64,000 bases of DNA from Daucus carota subsp. sativus (lineage: Eukaryota > Streptophyta > Magnoliopsida > Apiales > Apiaceae): the NCBI RefSeq assembly GCF_001625215.2, contig NC_030385.2, positions 29,103,598 to 29,167,597 on the forward strand. Direction: 5' to 3'. Each line of letters opens with the position of its first letter. Positions within the stretch are counted from its first letter, which is position 1. Under the pieces are notes generated by a model. The model was not told the DNA's origin, made no database searches, and saw only the letters and a program-made list of their open reading frames with translations. A program made the translations under genes and the position numbers. This document shows positions 1-11,504 of the stretch, piece by piece.

Positions 1-2029
1 GTCATAGAGGCTTTCTTTTACGGTTTGGATCCTGAAACATATGCATTTATTTTTATTTATTGTACAATATCCTATATAATCAATACCCTTTATTAATAAG
101 CGAAACCACTTTTCGGTGGAACATCGGTACCAAAAGTACCAAAATTTGGTCACTTTCATATTAATTAGGATTTTAGAGTCATTATTATACTATTATCAAA
201 AGACTTCTATATTGAATAGAACTTTATTATTAAAGACCTCAATATTCATTAGGATAGTGAAACATCTGTATTGATTAGAATTTTATTATTAAAAACTTCA
301 ATATTGATTAGGATAATGTTATATAAATTTTTTATTTAATAACAATAATCATTATAGAATTATAAAAAGATTTTCATATTGTTAGGATTTTATACTTATT
401 ATTATACATTTTTAGACTTTTATAATTATTATTATACAATTATGAAAAGACTTCTATATTGATTTGGATTTTATATTAAAAATTTCAATATTGCTTAAGA
501 TTATTACACTACTATAAAAAGACTTCTATGGTAAAAGTACCAAAATTTGGTCACTTTCATATTAATTAGGATTTTAGAGTCATTATTATACTATTATCAA
601 AAGACTTCTATATTGAATAGAACTTTATTATTAAAGACCTCAATATTCATTAGGATAGTGAAAGACATCTGTATTGATTAGAATTTTATTATTAAAAACT
701 TCAATATTGATTAGGATAATGTTATATAAATTTTTTATTTAATAACAATAATCATTATAGAATTATGAAAAGATTTTCATATTGTTAGGATTTTATAATT
801 ATTATTATACATTTTTAGACTTTTATAATTATTATTATACAATTATGAAAAGACTTCTATATTGATTTGGATTTTATATTAAAAATTTCAATATTGCTTA
901 AGATTATTACACTACTATAAAAAGACTTCTATGGTGTTTAGGATTTTGTAATATAACATTTATCATATCCGCACAGTTAAATCGCTAACAATTTAACTTA
1001 TGAAACAGTCTTATAAAATTCATATCAAAATTTGGCTATCATCATAATATTTTTAATTAAAAATTATTACTATTACTAATTAAAAACTTCTATATTTGAC
1101 ATGATTTTGTATTATAACAATTATCTCACTAATAAAAATATATTACCAACAAAATTATTTGTTTTAATTTTTTAAAACTCAAATAATTTAATATACTGAA
1201 CAACTCTATAAATCTCTTATTATGCTTCAGAGTTCAAATAAATAAAGAGTTCATATTGATATTAATATAATATCCTATCAATAGAATAATAATGTCAACA
1301 AAATTATTCGTTTTAATTTTTAAAACTCATACACTTTAATTTACGAAATAAATTTATACCAAAGTACCAAAAAACTTGGGTCATATATTTTTTAATAATA
1401 ATAATTATTATCATTCGGTGTTTTTCAGAAGGTTGCGATAAAGACGAATAAGGCGATGGTAACACTGACTTGACAAATAGAAACTCAAAAAAATTGGAGT
1501 CATTGTCCATATTGCAACATATAATAAAAGAACCGAAACTCTAGACATATGTCAAATATTCGTTTTAATTTTTAAAACTCATACAATTTAATTTACGAAA
1601 CAAATCTATAAAATTTCTATCATATTTCAGAATTAAAATAAACAAGATTCAATCTTTATACCAAAGTACCAAAAAACTTGAACATAACCTGCAAACTGTC
1701 ATATGTTTACAAATATTGCAGACTAAAAAAAATTAAAATTGAAACGAGTAGATTATTTTTAAATAATTTTGGACTCTAATACTCTTATTTTGTGAACTCC
1801 ATAGAACAGGGACCCATATTATTATGAAATAAATTTAAAGTAGGATCAAATTTTAATAATATCGAAAGTCTTATATTAAGTAACAATAATTTAAATATCT
1901 TTGAAAAACAATAATTTAAATAGTTATAATGAAAATATGATAATGTAATTAAAAAAACATTATTTTTTCAATAAATAACAAATTTTAAATTTTTATTTAA
2001 ACCCGTGCTTGGCACGGGTTATCAACTAG
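1..2029 (+). mobile_element. Helitron-like non-autonomous DNA, 3' part
   Basis: Very AT-rich DNA without a credible ORF. It ends in an 8-bp stem hairpin (ACCCGTGC at 2001-2008, loop, GCACGGGT at 2012-2019), followed after a short spacer by CTAG (2026-2029) and then T. A GC-rich hairpin a few bases before a CTRR end, inserted before T, is the established Helitron 3' signature. I could not find the 5' TC end; it may lie outside the window. The body contains a 401-bp tandem duplication and many copies of a short 'agacttctatattgatt' type unit. The Helitron call rests on the 3' end only. Confidence 0.5.
132..935. repeat. Two-copy tandem duplication, unit about 401 bp
   Basis: The sequence starting 'aaaagtaccaaaatttgg' at 132 restarts at 533 and runs nearly unchanged for about 400 bp, to about 530 and 935 respectively. 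The copies differ by a few short indels and substitutions. Each unit also holds shorter internal repeats built around 'agacttctatattga' and 'ggattttat'. Similar low-complexity sequence continues to about 1700. Confidence 0.85.
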
Positions 2030-2985
2030 TATATATTAATACGAATCAGATCGGTAATAACTCGAATCATATTAAATTCATATTTGATAATTAGATCGGG
2101 TTCTTATCAGTTGAAATTATTCTCTGATCAAATTCGTTCTAAATGACTGAACCGTCCCCGTTAACTCTCCGATCGGATAGATCCGGATTTCAAATCCATT
2201 GGCGGCTCAACATCAACTCAATTCCTTGCTATACATCTCTGCCTCTTACACTGCCGGTAGGGTGGACAATTATACTTAAATATAATGGATATATAATAAT
2301 ATCACACTAGTAGTCTAGTAGATCATTTTTAAAGAGTGCACACTAGGAAGAAGAAGATTATGATATGAATAATCCTCTAGAATTTCATGGAAGATTCACT
2401 GCATGTCGTATTGGCCGGTAGCATGGTATGAAAATATTAATGTATGTAGGTCCTGCCTCATCCTCCTCATGCCTTTTCTCTTCTGAATCATTCTTATTAT
2501 ATAAATCAAACATTGACTCGCATGAAAGATACAGATGGCTAGAATCAATGGATCTCTATGATGTTAACTCCATGTCTCTGTGTACTTATCATCATCACTG
2601 TTTTCAACATTGTCTCACTCTTCTCTTATATTCCCTCCCTTTGCCAATTGCACAACTTGTGTTGATAAATATATAAAGTACATGCATCATTTTTTTTATC
2701 TCCGAATTGGGACCTCGGGGTCATGTACATTTAAGACAAACCAAGAATCTCTTCTGGGCATCCCTAATTTTAACATCTAGAGTTTAACATTTGATTAAGA
2801 GAACACGATCCGTGGTTTAACAGAATTTCTGTAGTTCTACTAAATGATATGGTAAATATATCTGCAGAATAGCGTTAAAAATTCTACTGTAAAAAAGTAT
2901 GATCATGTTTGTAACTTGTGTATATGTTTACTCAGAACTTTGGAATCCTTCAAGACTTTAAGATAAATAGACGAATCCAGCATCC
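2030..2985. other. Intergenic stretch, nothing recognised
   Basis: Moderately AT-rich unique-looking sequence. The overlapping plus-strand reading frames at 2428-2780 are short, lack similarity I recognise and show no splice partners. The right end is the region downstream of the minus-strand gene whose stop codon is at 2986-2988, so its 3' UTR and polyadenylation region probably lie here. Confidence 0.5.
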
Positions 2986-3785
2986 TCAATCAAACAAACC
3001 CTCTTGCTCCCATATGTCCGCCAAAATCTCAACCATTTCCTATTAATTAAATGTTTAAGCCAATTCACAGTAAGCAACAGTCTAATACAAACTGCATATA
3101 ACTGTATAAGTGGAAGTGGCAGAGATAGGCATATGCTTGACTTACTGAAAGGGGGACTGGCTTGTGGTATCTTTTGTTCATCTCAAGCAAACTTCCATAA
3201 GTTGCACCCCACCTACAAGAATGCAAGAGATTAGACCGTAGGCTGAAAATATCAATTATCCTGTCCTTAAACAAAAAAAGTAAATAATGAGTAAATAAAA
3301 CGCTTGCTAAAGCAATGTTGAAGTGCTGCAAGTCTGCAACAGCATACAAGAGTGAAATGCCTCGTTTTTAGTTTGTACTTGTAAAATTTAATCGCCACTA
3401 TACACATCCAAATACTGACTTTCATGATAAAGATGCATATACAAACCTTCTAAGAGGTTCTTGTTTTTTACTTTGGTTCCCAGTCCTTTTGCTTTTAGTC
3501 CAACTAAGCCTCATCTCATTCCAGAGAAGAAGTCCTGCATTCAAAATTTTCTGAATTAATTACACAAAGAAAGAGGGGAAATAAGGAAATGCTCTGTAAA
3601 TACAAGTAAACATACTCAATGTATAGCTGCAGAAAATTTGCTCATTGACATGGATATATGATAAAAGATAGAACGTTGAACTTGCCATGATTTACAAATT
3701 CCGAATGAGTGCTACTGCTTCCGGGGTGACTGTTAGAAATACAGACAGATGTTGTTCCCTGGGAAGAACATGTAGTGCTGTCCAT
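2986..3785 (-). CDS. DUF4050-type small plant protein, four exons
   Basis: I assembled this gene from exons at 3686-3785, 3447-3534, 3146-3212 and 2986-3039 (minus strand). They total 309 nt and encode 102 residues with phases that fit at every junction. The protein reads MDSTTCSS..., then FVNHG-LLLWNEMR, then LRRWGATYGSLLEMNKRYHK, and ends EMVEILADIWEQEGLFD. This order (FVNHG, WxEMR, TYxSLL.xNK, PxPLSEMV, IWExEGLxD) is the known signature of the plant DUF4050 family, whose function is not established. Introns 2 and 3 are GT-AG. Intron 1 appears to use a GC donor (CATG/GCAAGT). The ATG at 3785 is the first in frame in exon 1, but an earlier exon is possible. Family members often have EPxISW before the TYxSLL motif, where this copy has EPLRRW, so it could be a diverged or captured copy. 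Confidence 0.72.
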
Positions 3786-6024
3786 ATGGCTTGGGCTTCA
3801 AAATCTCTGATATACTAGGTTTCTTTGTGAGTCCTTGAATTCTTAGATTTTTGGCGGTTCATTCACCGCATCAACTAGTGTGGACCTGGTTAAGCAACCA
3901 TATTAACCTATGATTCTCAGAAGAAAACAACAGATATACCCATGCTTAAGTAATCACCAGAATAACATATCTGCAGACTGAAGAGCGCACTTATGTCAAC
4001 TAATTACGTGTACTGTAGTTATTGCCTACATAAGAATTTAGCATGACTGCTAATTTTGTAGCTATGATTTTCTAGTTCTTGTGTCTACTTAAGTTAGTAC
4101 TGTACTACTCTTTAAACAAAGGATAAATTCAAATTCAAATTCAAAAATAGCTAGACCAAAATAAATCCTTGCTAATGGGACTTTATTGCATTACTTTGTA
4201 CCTTGTCTTCATGAACTTTCTACATTTTTACTAGAGGTTCAATATTTAAATTCCAGGCTCAGAAGATGTGAATCATGTAAAGATACATTGATATTTAAAG
4301 TCTTGACTCTCTATATAAGCTTAAGAAAACACAAGAATAACTTCTGCATGACTACACGAAAATAACAATATATAATTTGTCAGCAGGAAATCTATAAAGC
4401 CACTTAATTTTGCATTGTAGGAGAAACCGCATTATGATAGTATTTCATGAAACCAGTTGTCTAACATTGTACAGACACAGTAAGTTAAAACGAGAGCAGC
4501 AGCAATGCAGGCCAAACCACATGATGAACTCGCTCATAGATGTCACAACCATACAATGCGAGGAAACATGTCTCATATCTACATAAATAGGTGCATGATT
4601 TAGAAATCAAGTAGCAACGAAAGTAATGTGCATGTTTTGCCTATGAAGAAGAAATTTTTTTTAAAATAAAAAGTGGACTTCTATTTTTCTTGACCTGCAT
4701 ATAAAAAAACAAAAACACTAGTGAAGAGAGTGAAATAGGAAGTTTTATCAATTCTACTTTTTCCCGATAACACTTTACTTCTTTTAAATTATAAAAGATT
4801 TTAAAGGCTCATTTGTTTACGAATGAATGAGCCTACGAGTCCTGTTTCATTCCTCTAGAATATTACCTCTACTATAATATATGTTATTAAATGTCCTAGT
4901 TATCTCTTATAATCGATTTCTTTCCTTTAAGTAATAAGCCATTTTTTTTAACTCAACCCGACCGTTCCAATCTAATTAGGGCTAGCAGTAGATCTTACTC
5001 CAGTAGTAAGACAATAATTAAACACGAAGCCCTAAACTGATAGTAATGCAATGCAAAAAATGAGCGAGGCATTTAGCAAATCAGAGGTGCAGAAACATAA
5101 ATAATCGCATGACGTAATAGTACAAATCAAAATTACAAGGATCATTCGATATTTAGTTACCCTAATACTTTTTTTCGATTAAAATCATGTGAACTGCACA
5201 GAGGACATTCGATATTAAGTTACCCCGAATTTTGCATTCGACGAGGACATGCAGTGTGACTGTGTAGGGCCTAATATAACAGTACGGAGGGGATTTATTA
5301 GTGATTTACTGACCTGATTTTTGATGCCGTCTGACTCGGGCTTTCAAGGGGCTGACCACCAAGTAGCAACTACGAGTATATAAGAACTTAAGGAATACTG
5401 CTAGATGGGCCGGGGTTAACTGGCCCAAATGTCTGTGACAAGATAAAGCAGGCCTTCAATACATTAACATCAACATCTTTACTAGTCGTCCTAGAGCTAC
5501 TTTGGCAAACTATATCTATATATATAATCCTAATCTATATCTATCTATATAATCCTAGTCTGTGAATACAAAGCATCTCCCAAATTACTTTTTCTGCCCT
5601 TCCTTACTTTTCTTTGTCAGTATTGCCCAGGGGTTTGCAAGTAATTTCTCAAGCGTCTTGGATTATCCACAGAAAATGGGTACTGACCCGTACCAAAAAA
5701 CAACTGCAGCACGCTTATCTTCCAGTAGGATCCGAAGAAAAACGGGCGCTCCGTGACTTTTTTTGAATTTCTGGGTTGGTTGTGTTTGTCCATAATTTCA
5801 GGAGCTGTTATCTCCATCTCTTTCAAGTTATGGGTGATGAGTTATAATACCATATAATTTTTCTTTTGATTTTTGGGGAATGAGTTTTTACCGGTTGTTG
5901 TGACGATTTCAGGATTTGCTAATTGCTAATTCTCCAAGTATTTCGGTTTTCCTAGCTCCTACACCGACGGAAACCGGACGGTGAAGCCTTCCACTCATTG
6001 CGATCTCCGCTGAAAGTAGTAGCC
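3786..6024. other. Intergenic stretch, AT-rich, no gene recognised
   Basis: I see no convincing coding exons. There is a short inverted repeat near 4807-4833 (GGCTCATT...AATGAGCC) and an AT-rich 'ctatatctatatataatcc' duplication at about 5510-5560. That last stretch resembles the 5' ends of plant Helitrons and lies about 470 bp before the start of a Helitron RepHel-like gene, but no boundary can be fixed from one copy. The last 100 bp should contain the 5' UTR of that gene. Confidence 0.4.
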
Positions 6025-7548
6025 ATGGACAGTGGTTAGTCTCCGTCTTCTCTGTTTTGTTTCGGAAACTGAATTTTGTGGTTATATATTCGTGTTTTGA
6101 AGATGCATTCTATCTGTTTGTTGCGATATATTTGCGAACAGGTCGTAAGCGCATACCTTTAGGTGCTGTTTCTCCTTCGGCTGTTAGAAATGGTGAGCGT
6201 AAATGAATTTACAACTCTGTCATATCGATACAGACCACTGACCTTTACATTTTTGGGTGTTGTTAGCACAACGGAGGCGATCTTCCAATGATGTGCAGAC
6301 ATCTGGTAATGTGTCATCTGCGAATCGTGAGAATTTGGAACCGAATAGAGCATCTGCATCTCTGCCAGAATCAAGTTTTCAGACTCCAGCACGTAATGAT
6401 AATGTTTGCCAGCAGCCATCACACTCCAACCTGGGTTCATGTACAGGTATAATTTCAGCGGATTTAGGACCTGCGTGTACATTGTCTATCCAAGTTTATA
6501 CGGTTTGTGTGTTTGCGAAGCAATGTTTAGCAAAATCTTACCTCATTTTTTTTGTCCAGGTACACGGATTTGTACTTCATCTCAGGCTGGTAAAACAACA
6601 AAAATGGCTTACTACCCTACCCAGAGTTCAGGTTCAAATATCATACTCATTCAACCTAACTTTACATGTACCAAGAGTAGTTCCTTAATGTGACATTCTC
6701 ATCCTTATTTTGATTTAATAAATCCGTTTTGTTCATGACAACAATAAATAGTAGACAAAGATGGTTACATAGAAAACAATTAGGTGTTTTATTAGTTCTA
6801 TAATAATTAGAGGGCTCATACTGTATATATGACATTTTTAGCCCCAGGATCTTGAAATCATGACATTGGTACGTAGTCTCTTACATGGTTATAGCGTTTA
6901 TGATGATGATCCAGATTTATGTTTAGAATCACATACAATTAGTCAGAGAAAGAGCATTTACAATGTGCCAGAGAAAGAGCATTTGATTATGTACAAACAC
7001 CAGGTTCAATTGTGCGTAAAAAAAATAACACAATAGCTACAAGTTCTAAACTCCTGCATTGCTATGAGAGATCCAGGATATAACTTTAAGTGTAGCATGA
7101 AAAGGCACAAAAATGTATTAAAGCTTGGGCTTCAAGTACATGTACAAAGGCTAACATGTATAAAGTATATATATATATATTTGATATCAAAGTATGATAT
7201 TTAAAAAGTTCAGCTAAATGTTATTCACGTGTTTCCTGATCTTATATGTGTAACTTTTTTATGTTGGAAATGAAGAATACTTGAGCATTATTGTGATTAA
7301 TAGGTAAAAACTTAAATTTATTATGCATAAGTATAACTAAACGAAAACCTCATGAATTTGTCTATTGGACAGGAACACAGAATCATATAATCCTGCCAAC
7401 TATAGGTACAAATTGTATCATGGTGTATTAGTCGGTGTTTAATAAGTGAGCAAATGTAATTACTTCTCAATCACCCTGTCCTTCTTACACGCAAAAAAAA
7501 ATACTGTAAATATTAGTAGTGTAAATATTTAACCTGATCCTGACCTCA

Positions 7549-7830
7549 TCCCATGTTCATTATGGCCTTTTCCAAACTATAAACCAAGTACTTGATTTGC
7601 CCTTCATTTGACGTGGGATTCTGACATAATAGAGATTAAAGCACATGTCAAGAGAAGTATGCAAGATATATTACTTAATATAATAGCTTTTATATGAAAA
7701 TTTTTATAGTGTAATATACACTTTTATCAACCTGGTGACCTGGTCTCATGACAACCACGGTCCTCCCAAGCCTGTCATAGTAGTCGGCTTTGTAAATTTT
7801 TCCTGTCTCATCTTCATAAGCAATGTCTTC
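7549..7830 (-). pseudogene. SEC14-like (CRAL-TRIO) gene fragment, two exons
   Basis: Exon a (7732-7830) gives 33 residues, including ETGKIYKADYYDRLGRTVVV and MRPGHQ, flanked by an AG acceptor and a GT donor. Exon b (about 7549-7620) follows a CAG acceptor and reads NPTSNEGQIKYLVYSLEKAI. In plant SEC14-like phosphatidylinositol-transfer proteins these two segments are adjacent: the start of the CRAL-TRIO lipid-binding fold (xETGKxYxxxYxDxxGRxVxVMRP), then the GQIKYLVYxxE helix. The CRAL-TRIO N-terminal helices and everything after the second segment are missing. Exon b runs into a stop with no clean donor. It lies antisense inside an intron of the Helitron-like gene, which suggests transposon capture of a host gene piece. 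Confidence 0.7.
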
Positions 7831-8316
7831 CTACACAGCAACAAAAATATTAGAAAAATGTCTCAAAACGAGTCATCTGTCAAGATTATTAATGTTAGAA
7901 TAAATAAATATAAATATATTTGCAATGGATAATATATATAATACACCCTCCTGCATTACCTACTCCATGTGATGTCTGTCTCTATTTCACAGGTAATCAG
8001 ATTCTTGGTGGCAAAACGCAGGGGTATCTTACGCCATCATAAAGAAGGCTACGTGGTGTTGATATGTCTGGTAAATATTCTATTATAAGCAGGCATTTTG
8101 ATTGAGGCTATGATTGATTGAATTGTATTAGATGCACTAACTAATTGACAGGAAGTTTAAACATTTTATTATAAGCGGCATTTAAGCAAATAAAGTTTTG
8201 ACAGTGAAAGTCGAGTAGAGCAGGGCGTTCTTTCAGCTTATATTACTCCTCTGTTATTCATCTTTTTAATAATTTCATTGCATGAATATTAATATTATTA
8301 AAATTGAAATTAATAT

Positions 8317-8813
8317 CCATCCTTGCACCTCTTATATTCATTATATATCTCACTCTGTCCCATCTTCATTGTTAAAAATTTTCAAAGCTTTAAACTGATG
8401 CCACATCTGAGGCCCACAGTTACAGGTTCATCTGTTGTATACCTTCTGTGAGTTCCTTGCTCCAAAAAAAAAAAGCCCTTTCTTTACAGTAATATCTGCA
8501 CCCATTATCTGCCAAGTTTATCGAACAACAGAAATTGCTTTTAGTACACATTTGGAGAAGTCGCTGGATATCAACAGATTGTTCAGCTTGAAAAGTGAAA
8601 TTCACTGGATTTTAAGCAAGTGTTTCAGTTTGACAACCAGCCGCCACTCTTCATTAGACAGCTCATCCTGTAAATTAACAAATAGGAAATTTTGCCCGTT
8701 AAATACTGAATACCAATTTACACATGACTATCACAGTCTAATTGCTTAGGTGGAAACTAAATGGAGATGGGACAGAGTGAGATATATAATGAATATAAGA
8801 GGTGCAAGGATGG
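8317..8813. mobile_element. TIR element (MITE-like), about 497 bp
   Basis: The 53-bp sequence CCATCCTTGCACCTCTTATA... at 8317-8370 recurs as a near-perfect inverted copy at about 8760-8813 (...GAGGTGCAAGGATGG). The interior has no transposase. TIRs of this length are most often Mutator-like, but I could not define a target-site duplication. It sits in an intron of the Helitron-like gene. Confidence 0.75.
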
Positions 8814-9883
8814 GGCTTCCTTATAAATATAAAATATTGTAGTTAATTCTGTAATGATACAACACGTACACCTTTGACAACATCCTTTTTTACTAATTCC
8901 TTCTTTGTAGTGTACTTAACATTTGATCTGGTTTGTATCCCATCTTCTGGATGTGATAACAAAATTTTGCAACGTATAATATGTTGTGGTGACGTTTATT
9001 TTTCCTGTTTTGTCTTCGAATGAAACAGGTCCAAGCTATCGTTTACCCGCGTCTAGGCTGCCAAATAGATCTGTAACCGGTTCCAATCATGGCATTCAAT
9101 TCCATATGCCAGCGTCGACAATAAGAAGGACCGTTGCTAATCAAACTTCTGGTAATAGCAAATCCAATTTTTGAAAACCATCCATCAAGCTTATTTTTTG
9201 GTAACTATGATTAATTCACTATGTTATATTTTTTTGCAGGTAATAAACTTAATAATACCGGGTCTGTCAATTTATTGGACCGTCATACCCCGGCAAATAC
9301 TACAAGTATGTCTAGCCCTGATTCGGAAATCACTGTCCTGGTTCCTGAGCTTGTAAAAATCGGTGTTAGGCGTCCTAGTAGTTTAAAATTTTCATGTTAC
9401 CATTCGCATTAATTTGAGATAAAAGCATCATCTTGCCCTGACTATTTGCTGTTTTTTATTTTGTAGCCTGGTATTCTGATCAGGGAACTCCTGGTCAAAA
9501 GAATTTGTTGAGTTCCTTCAATAGGGTTGGGCAAAACAGTTGTCCAGAGAGACGGTCAGATACAGGTATGAAAGATACAATTACCACACGCTCCATGAAA
9601 TACCATGAATCTGAGACATTTGTACGTGGAGGAACATCAGATGATTATGGTGGTCCTGATTTTGCATCCACCTCAACTATGAACAATGGTACTTTGAAAA
9701 TCATCTGTTAAATTCAATGAGCGTGGCTTGGTGTTCTTACTCTATTGCAACGCAGTGTGCCTTAAAAACCCTTTTTCTTATAATTTATTGAAACGTGTTT
9801 GCATGTATATTGTATTTGAATAGGAGATGGCACAGAGGATGAAGCGGACACTCAGGCTGAAGAGGCAGAAGGTATGAATGATT

Positions 9884-11080
9884 TGAAATTACACACCTAG
9901 AGGGGGGGGGGGTGAATAGGTGTTATGGCTAATATGACCGATTTTTAATAGTTAAACTGTCACAGACAGCTTGCTGTTAATTTCAGAGTAAACAGTCAGC
10001 TAGCTAACAATGCAGATGCAATGCAAAACAGATATAATCAGTAAACTAGTAACACAGAGAATTTTAGCCAGGTTCGACCCCTAACCCTAATGGTCTACGT
10101 CCTGGTCCCCTACCAACTGGTAAGAGATTATATTATTAATCAATAATATCAACAATTACAATGATTCAATAATATAACTCCCTTTAACCCTTGTTCCTGT
10201 TATCAGCTTGCTGAAACCTCTGAACCACGAACCAAAAGCTCTCCAAGACCTATACTTCCCAAGTATACTCTTCTAGCTAACTAGTCCCCTTGTTCCCTTG
10301 TTTCACAAGCTGGATACACAGCAACAAACCTTTACACTTTGAACAATACAATGTATGAGTGTAATACAACCGAAACTATGAACTCAATATAGACATATAT
10401 TCAAAGATAAGTACTAGAGCTCAAATAAAGATTTTGCAATGAAAGTATGTTGTATTTCAGAAGCTTGAAGTGTTTTCTTGTTTTTCAAAACGGAATCACA
10501 CTCCAATATATATACACAATGATCCAACGGTCAAATAAGCAACAAATTACAACGTTCTTGTTCAACAGCTGAACTCACGTTTAATTTGTTTAGAATTGAA
10601 CATTAGAGCATCATGAACGTTACTGAGTAAAACCATAAAACGTTTGAGAGAAGACCCAGTAAAATAGTGTATATAAAACCAACTTATTTGAAATAGAATA
10701 GGGGTTGTTTTGGATAAGTTCGAAGTAGAGAAAAACTCTCCTATCTTTTAGGAAATCGTTTTTGTTTAAAACTCTTGTTTAAAACTGAGCTCTAATATTT
10801 ATATAAGTCATATATAAATATTAAAGTCCTCACAAATCGATTCCTAATAAATCTCCACGATTTTAGGACTTCATCTTTATCCGCTTGCTTTCCTGTCAGT
10901 ATGCTGTGAGCCTGCTGATAGTCTATGAATTTTCCTGTAAGCTTGCTGACAGTGAGTTGTCATACTTAATTCCTGAAACACTGTTAGCACAGATATATTT
11001 CTTTGATAGCTCGCTAACAATCCTCAGATTTATGTTATTAGCTTGCTGGCAGTGTGATCATCAAAACCTTGAGAGTATCA
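9884..11080 (-). repeat. 3' LTR of the Sirevirus
   Basis: This 1,197-bp LTR is intact. Read on the minus strand it begins TGATACTCTCAAGG and ends TGTAATTTCA. It pairs with 18713-18779 plus 22839-23965 of the interrupted 5' LTR. A poly-G tract at 9902-9912 is longer here than in the other copy. Several CAGCTTGCTG-type decamers occur in it (for example at 9967 and 10204). Confidence 0.95.
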
Positions 11081-11092
11081 ATCTCCCCCTTT
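11081..11092 (-). other. Polypurine tract next to the 3' LTR
   Basis: On the minus strand AAAGGGGGAGAT directly precedes the LTR start. This is the primer for plus-strand DNA synthesis. Further copies of the GGGGGAG core lie upstream at about 11120-11127 and 11474-11482. Multiple polypurine tracts are a described feature of Sireviruses. Confidence 0.9.
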
Positions 11093-11504
11093 ACACCATA
11101 TTTAGGAAAAGTAATTATACTCCCCCTGAATACAGCAATCTAATATCATGAAACTTAACAAATATAGCAATTGAGCATATAAAATGAAATATGGCAGATA
11201 AGATATTTTAATATGCAAAGCAGAAAAATATATCACACGAGTACTTGCATAGATAAATAAGCTAAACATCTGACCAGGATAAACCACCTGGATACAGATA
11301 AACATTCAAAACAACTTCAACTCAGGATAAACCACCTGAGGACCAACAAATCCAAGCAAATTCAACAACTTAAACAAACTTAGTCTTAAGCAAAAACATA
11401 GGGCCATAAAGTACTTAAACAGTTAAGCACACAAGTCTTATTTTAGATTCAATCTTAAAAGTTCTTAAATTTGTCTCCCCCTTAATCATCTAAAAGGAAG
11501 AAAC

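Larger units (their letters stand above)
6025..9871 (+). pseudogene. Helitron RepHel/PIF1-helicase-like gene, N-terminal exons (split by a retrotransposon)
   Basis: Eight exons can be read: 6025-6034, 6142-6192, 6267-6446, 6560-6631, 9029-9151, 9240-9362, 9467-9688 and 9824-9871. All junctions keep a phase-1 pattern. The protein begins MDSGRKRIPLGAVSPS and is rich in Ser, Asn and Arg, like the low-complexity N-terminal leader of plant Helitron helicase-like proteins. The family is identified by two further exons at 24046-24421, after the 14-kb element inserted just inside the next intron. The donor at 6632 (GTTCAA) is weak, and the 2.4-kb intron after it holds a captured SEC14-like fragment and a TIR element. 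The Rep and helicase domains are absent, so I treat it as a truncated copy. The exon set is inferred by hand. Confidence 0.55.

Noticed and set aside
6159-6482. Minus-strand frame of 107 codons
   Set aside because: Overlaps two exons of the Helitron-like gene on the other strand and shows no family similarity.
8435-8749. Plus-strand frame of 104 codons
   Set aside because: Lies within the interior of the 8317-8813 TIR element and has no transposase motif.
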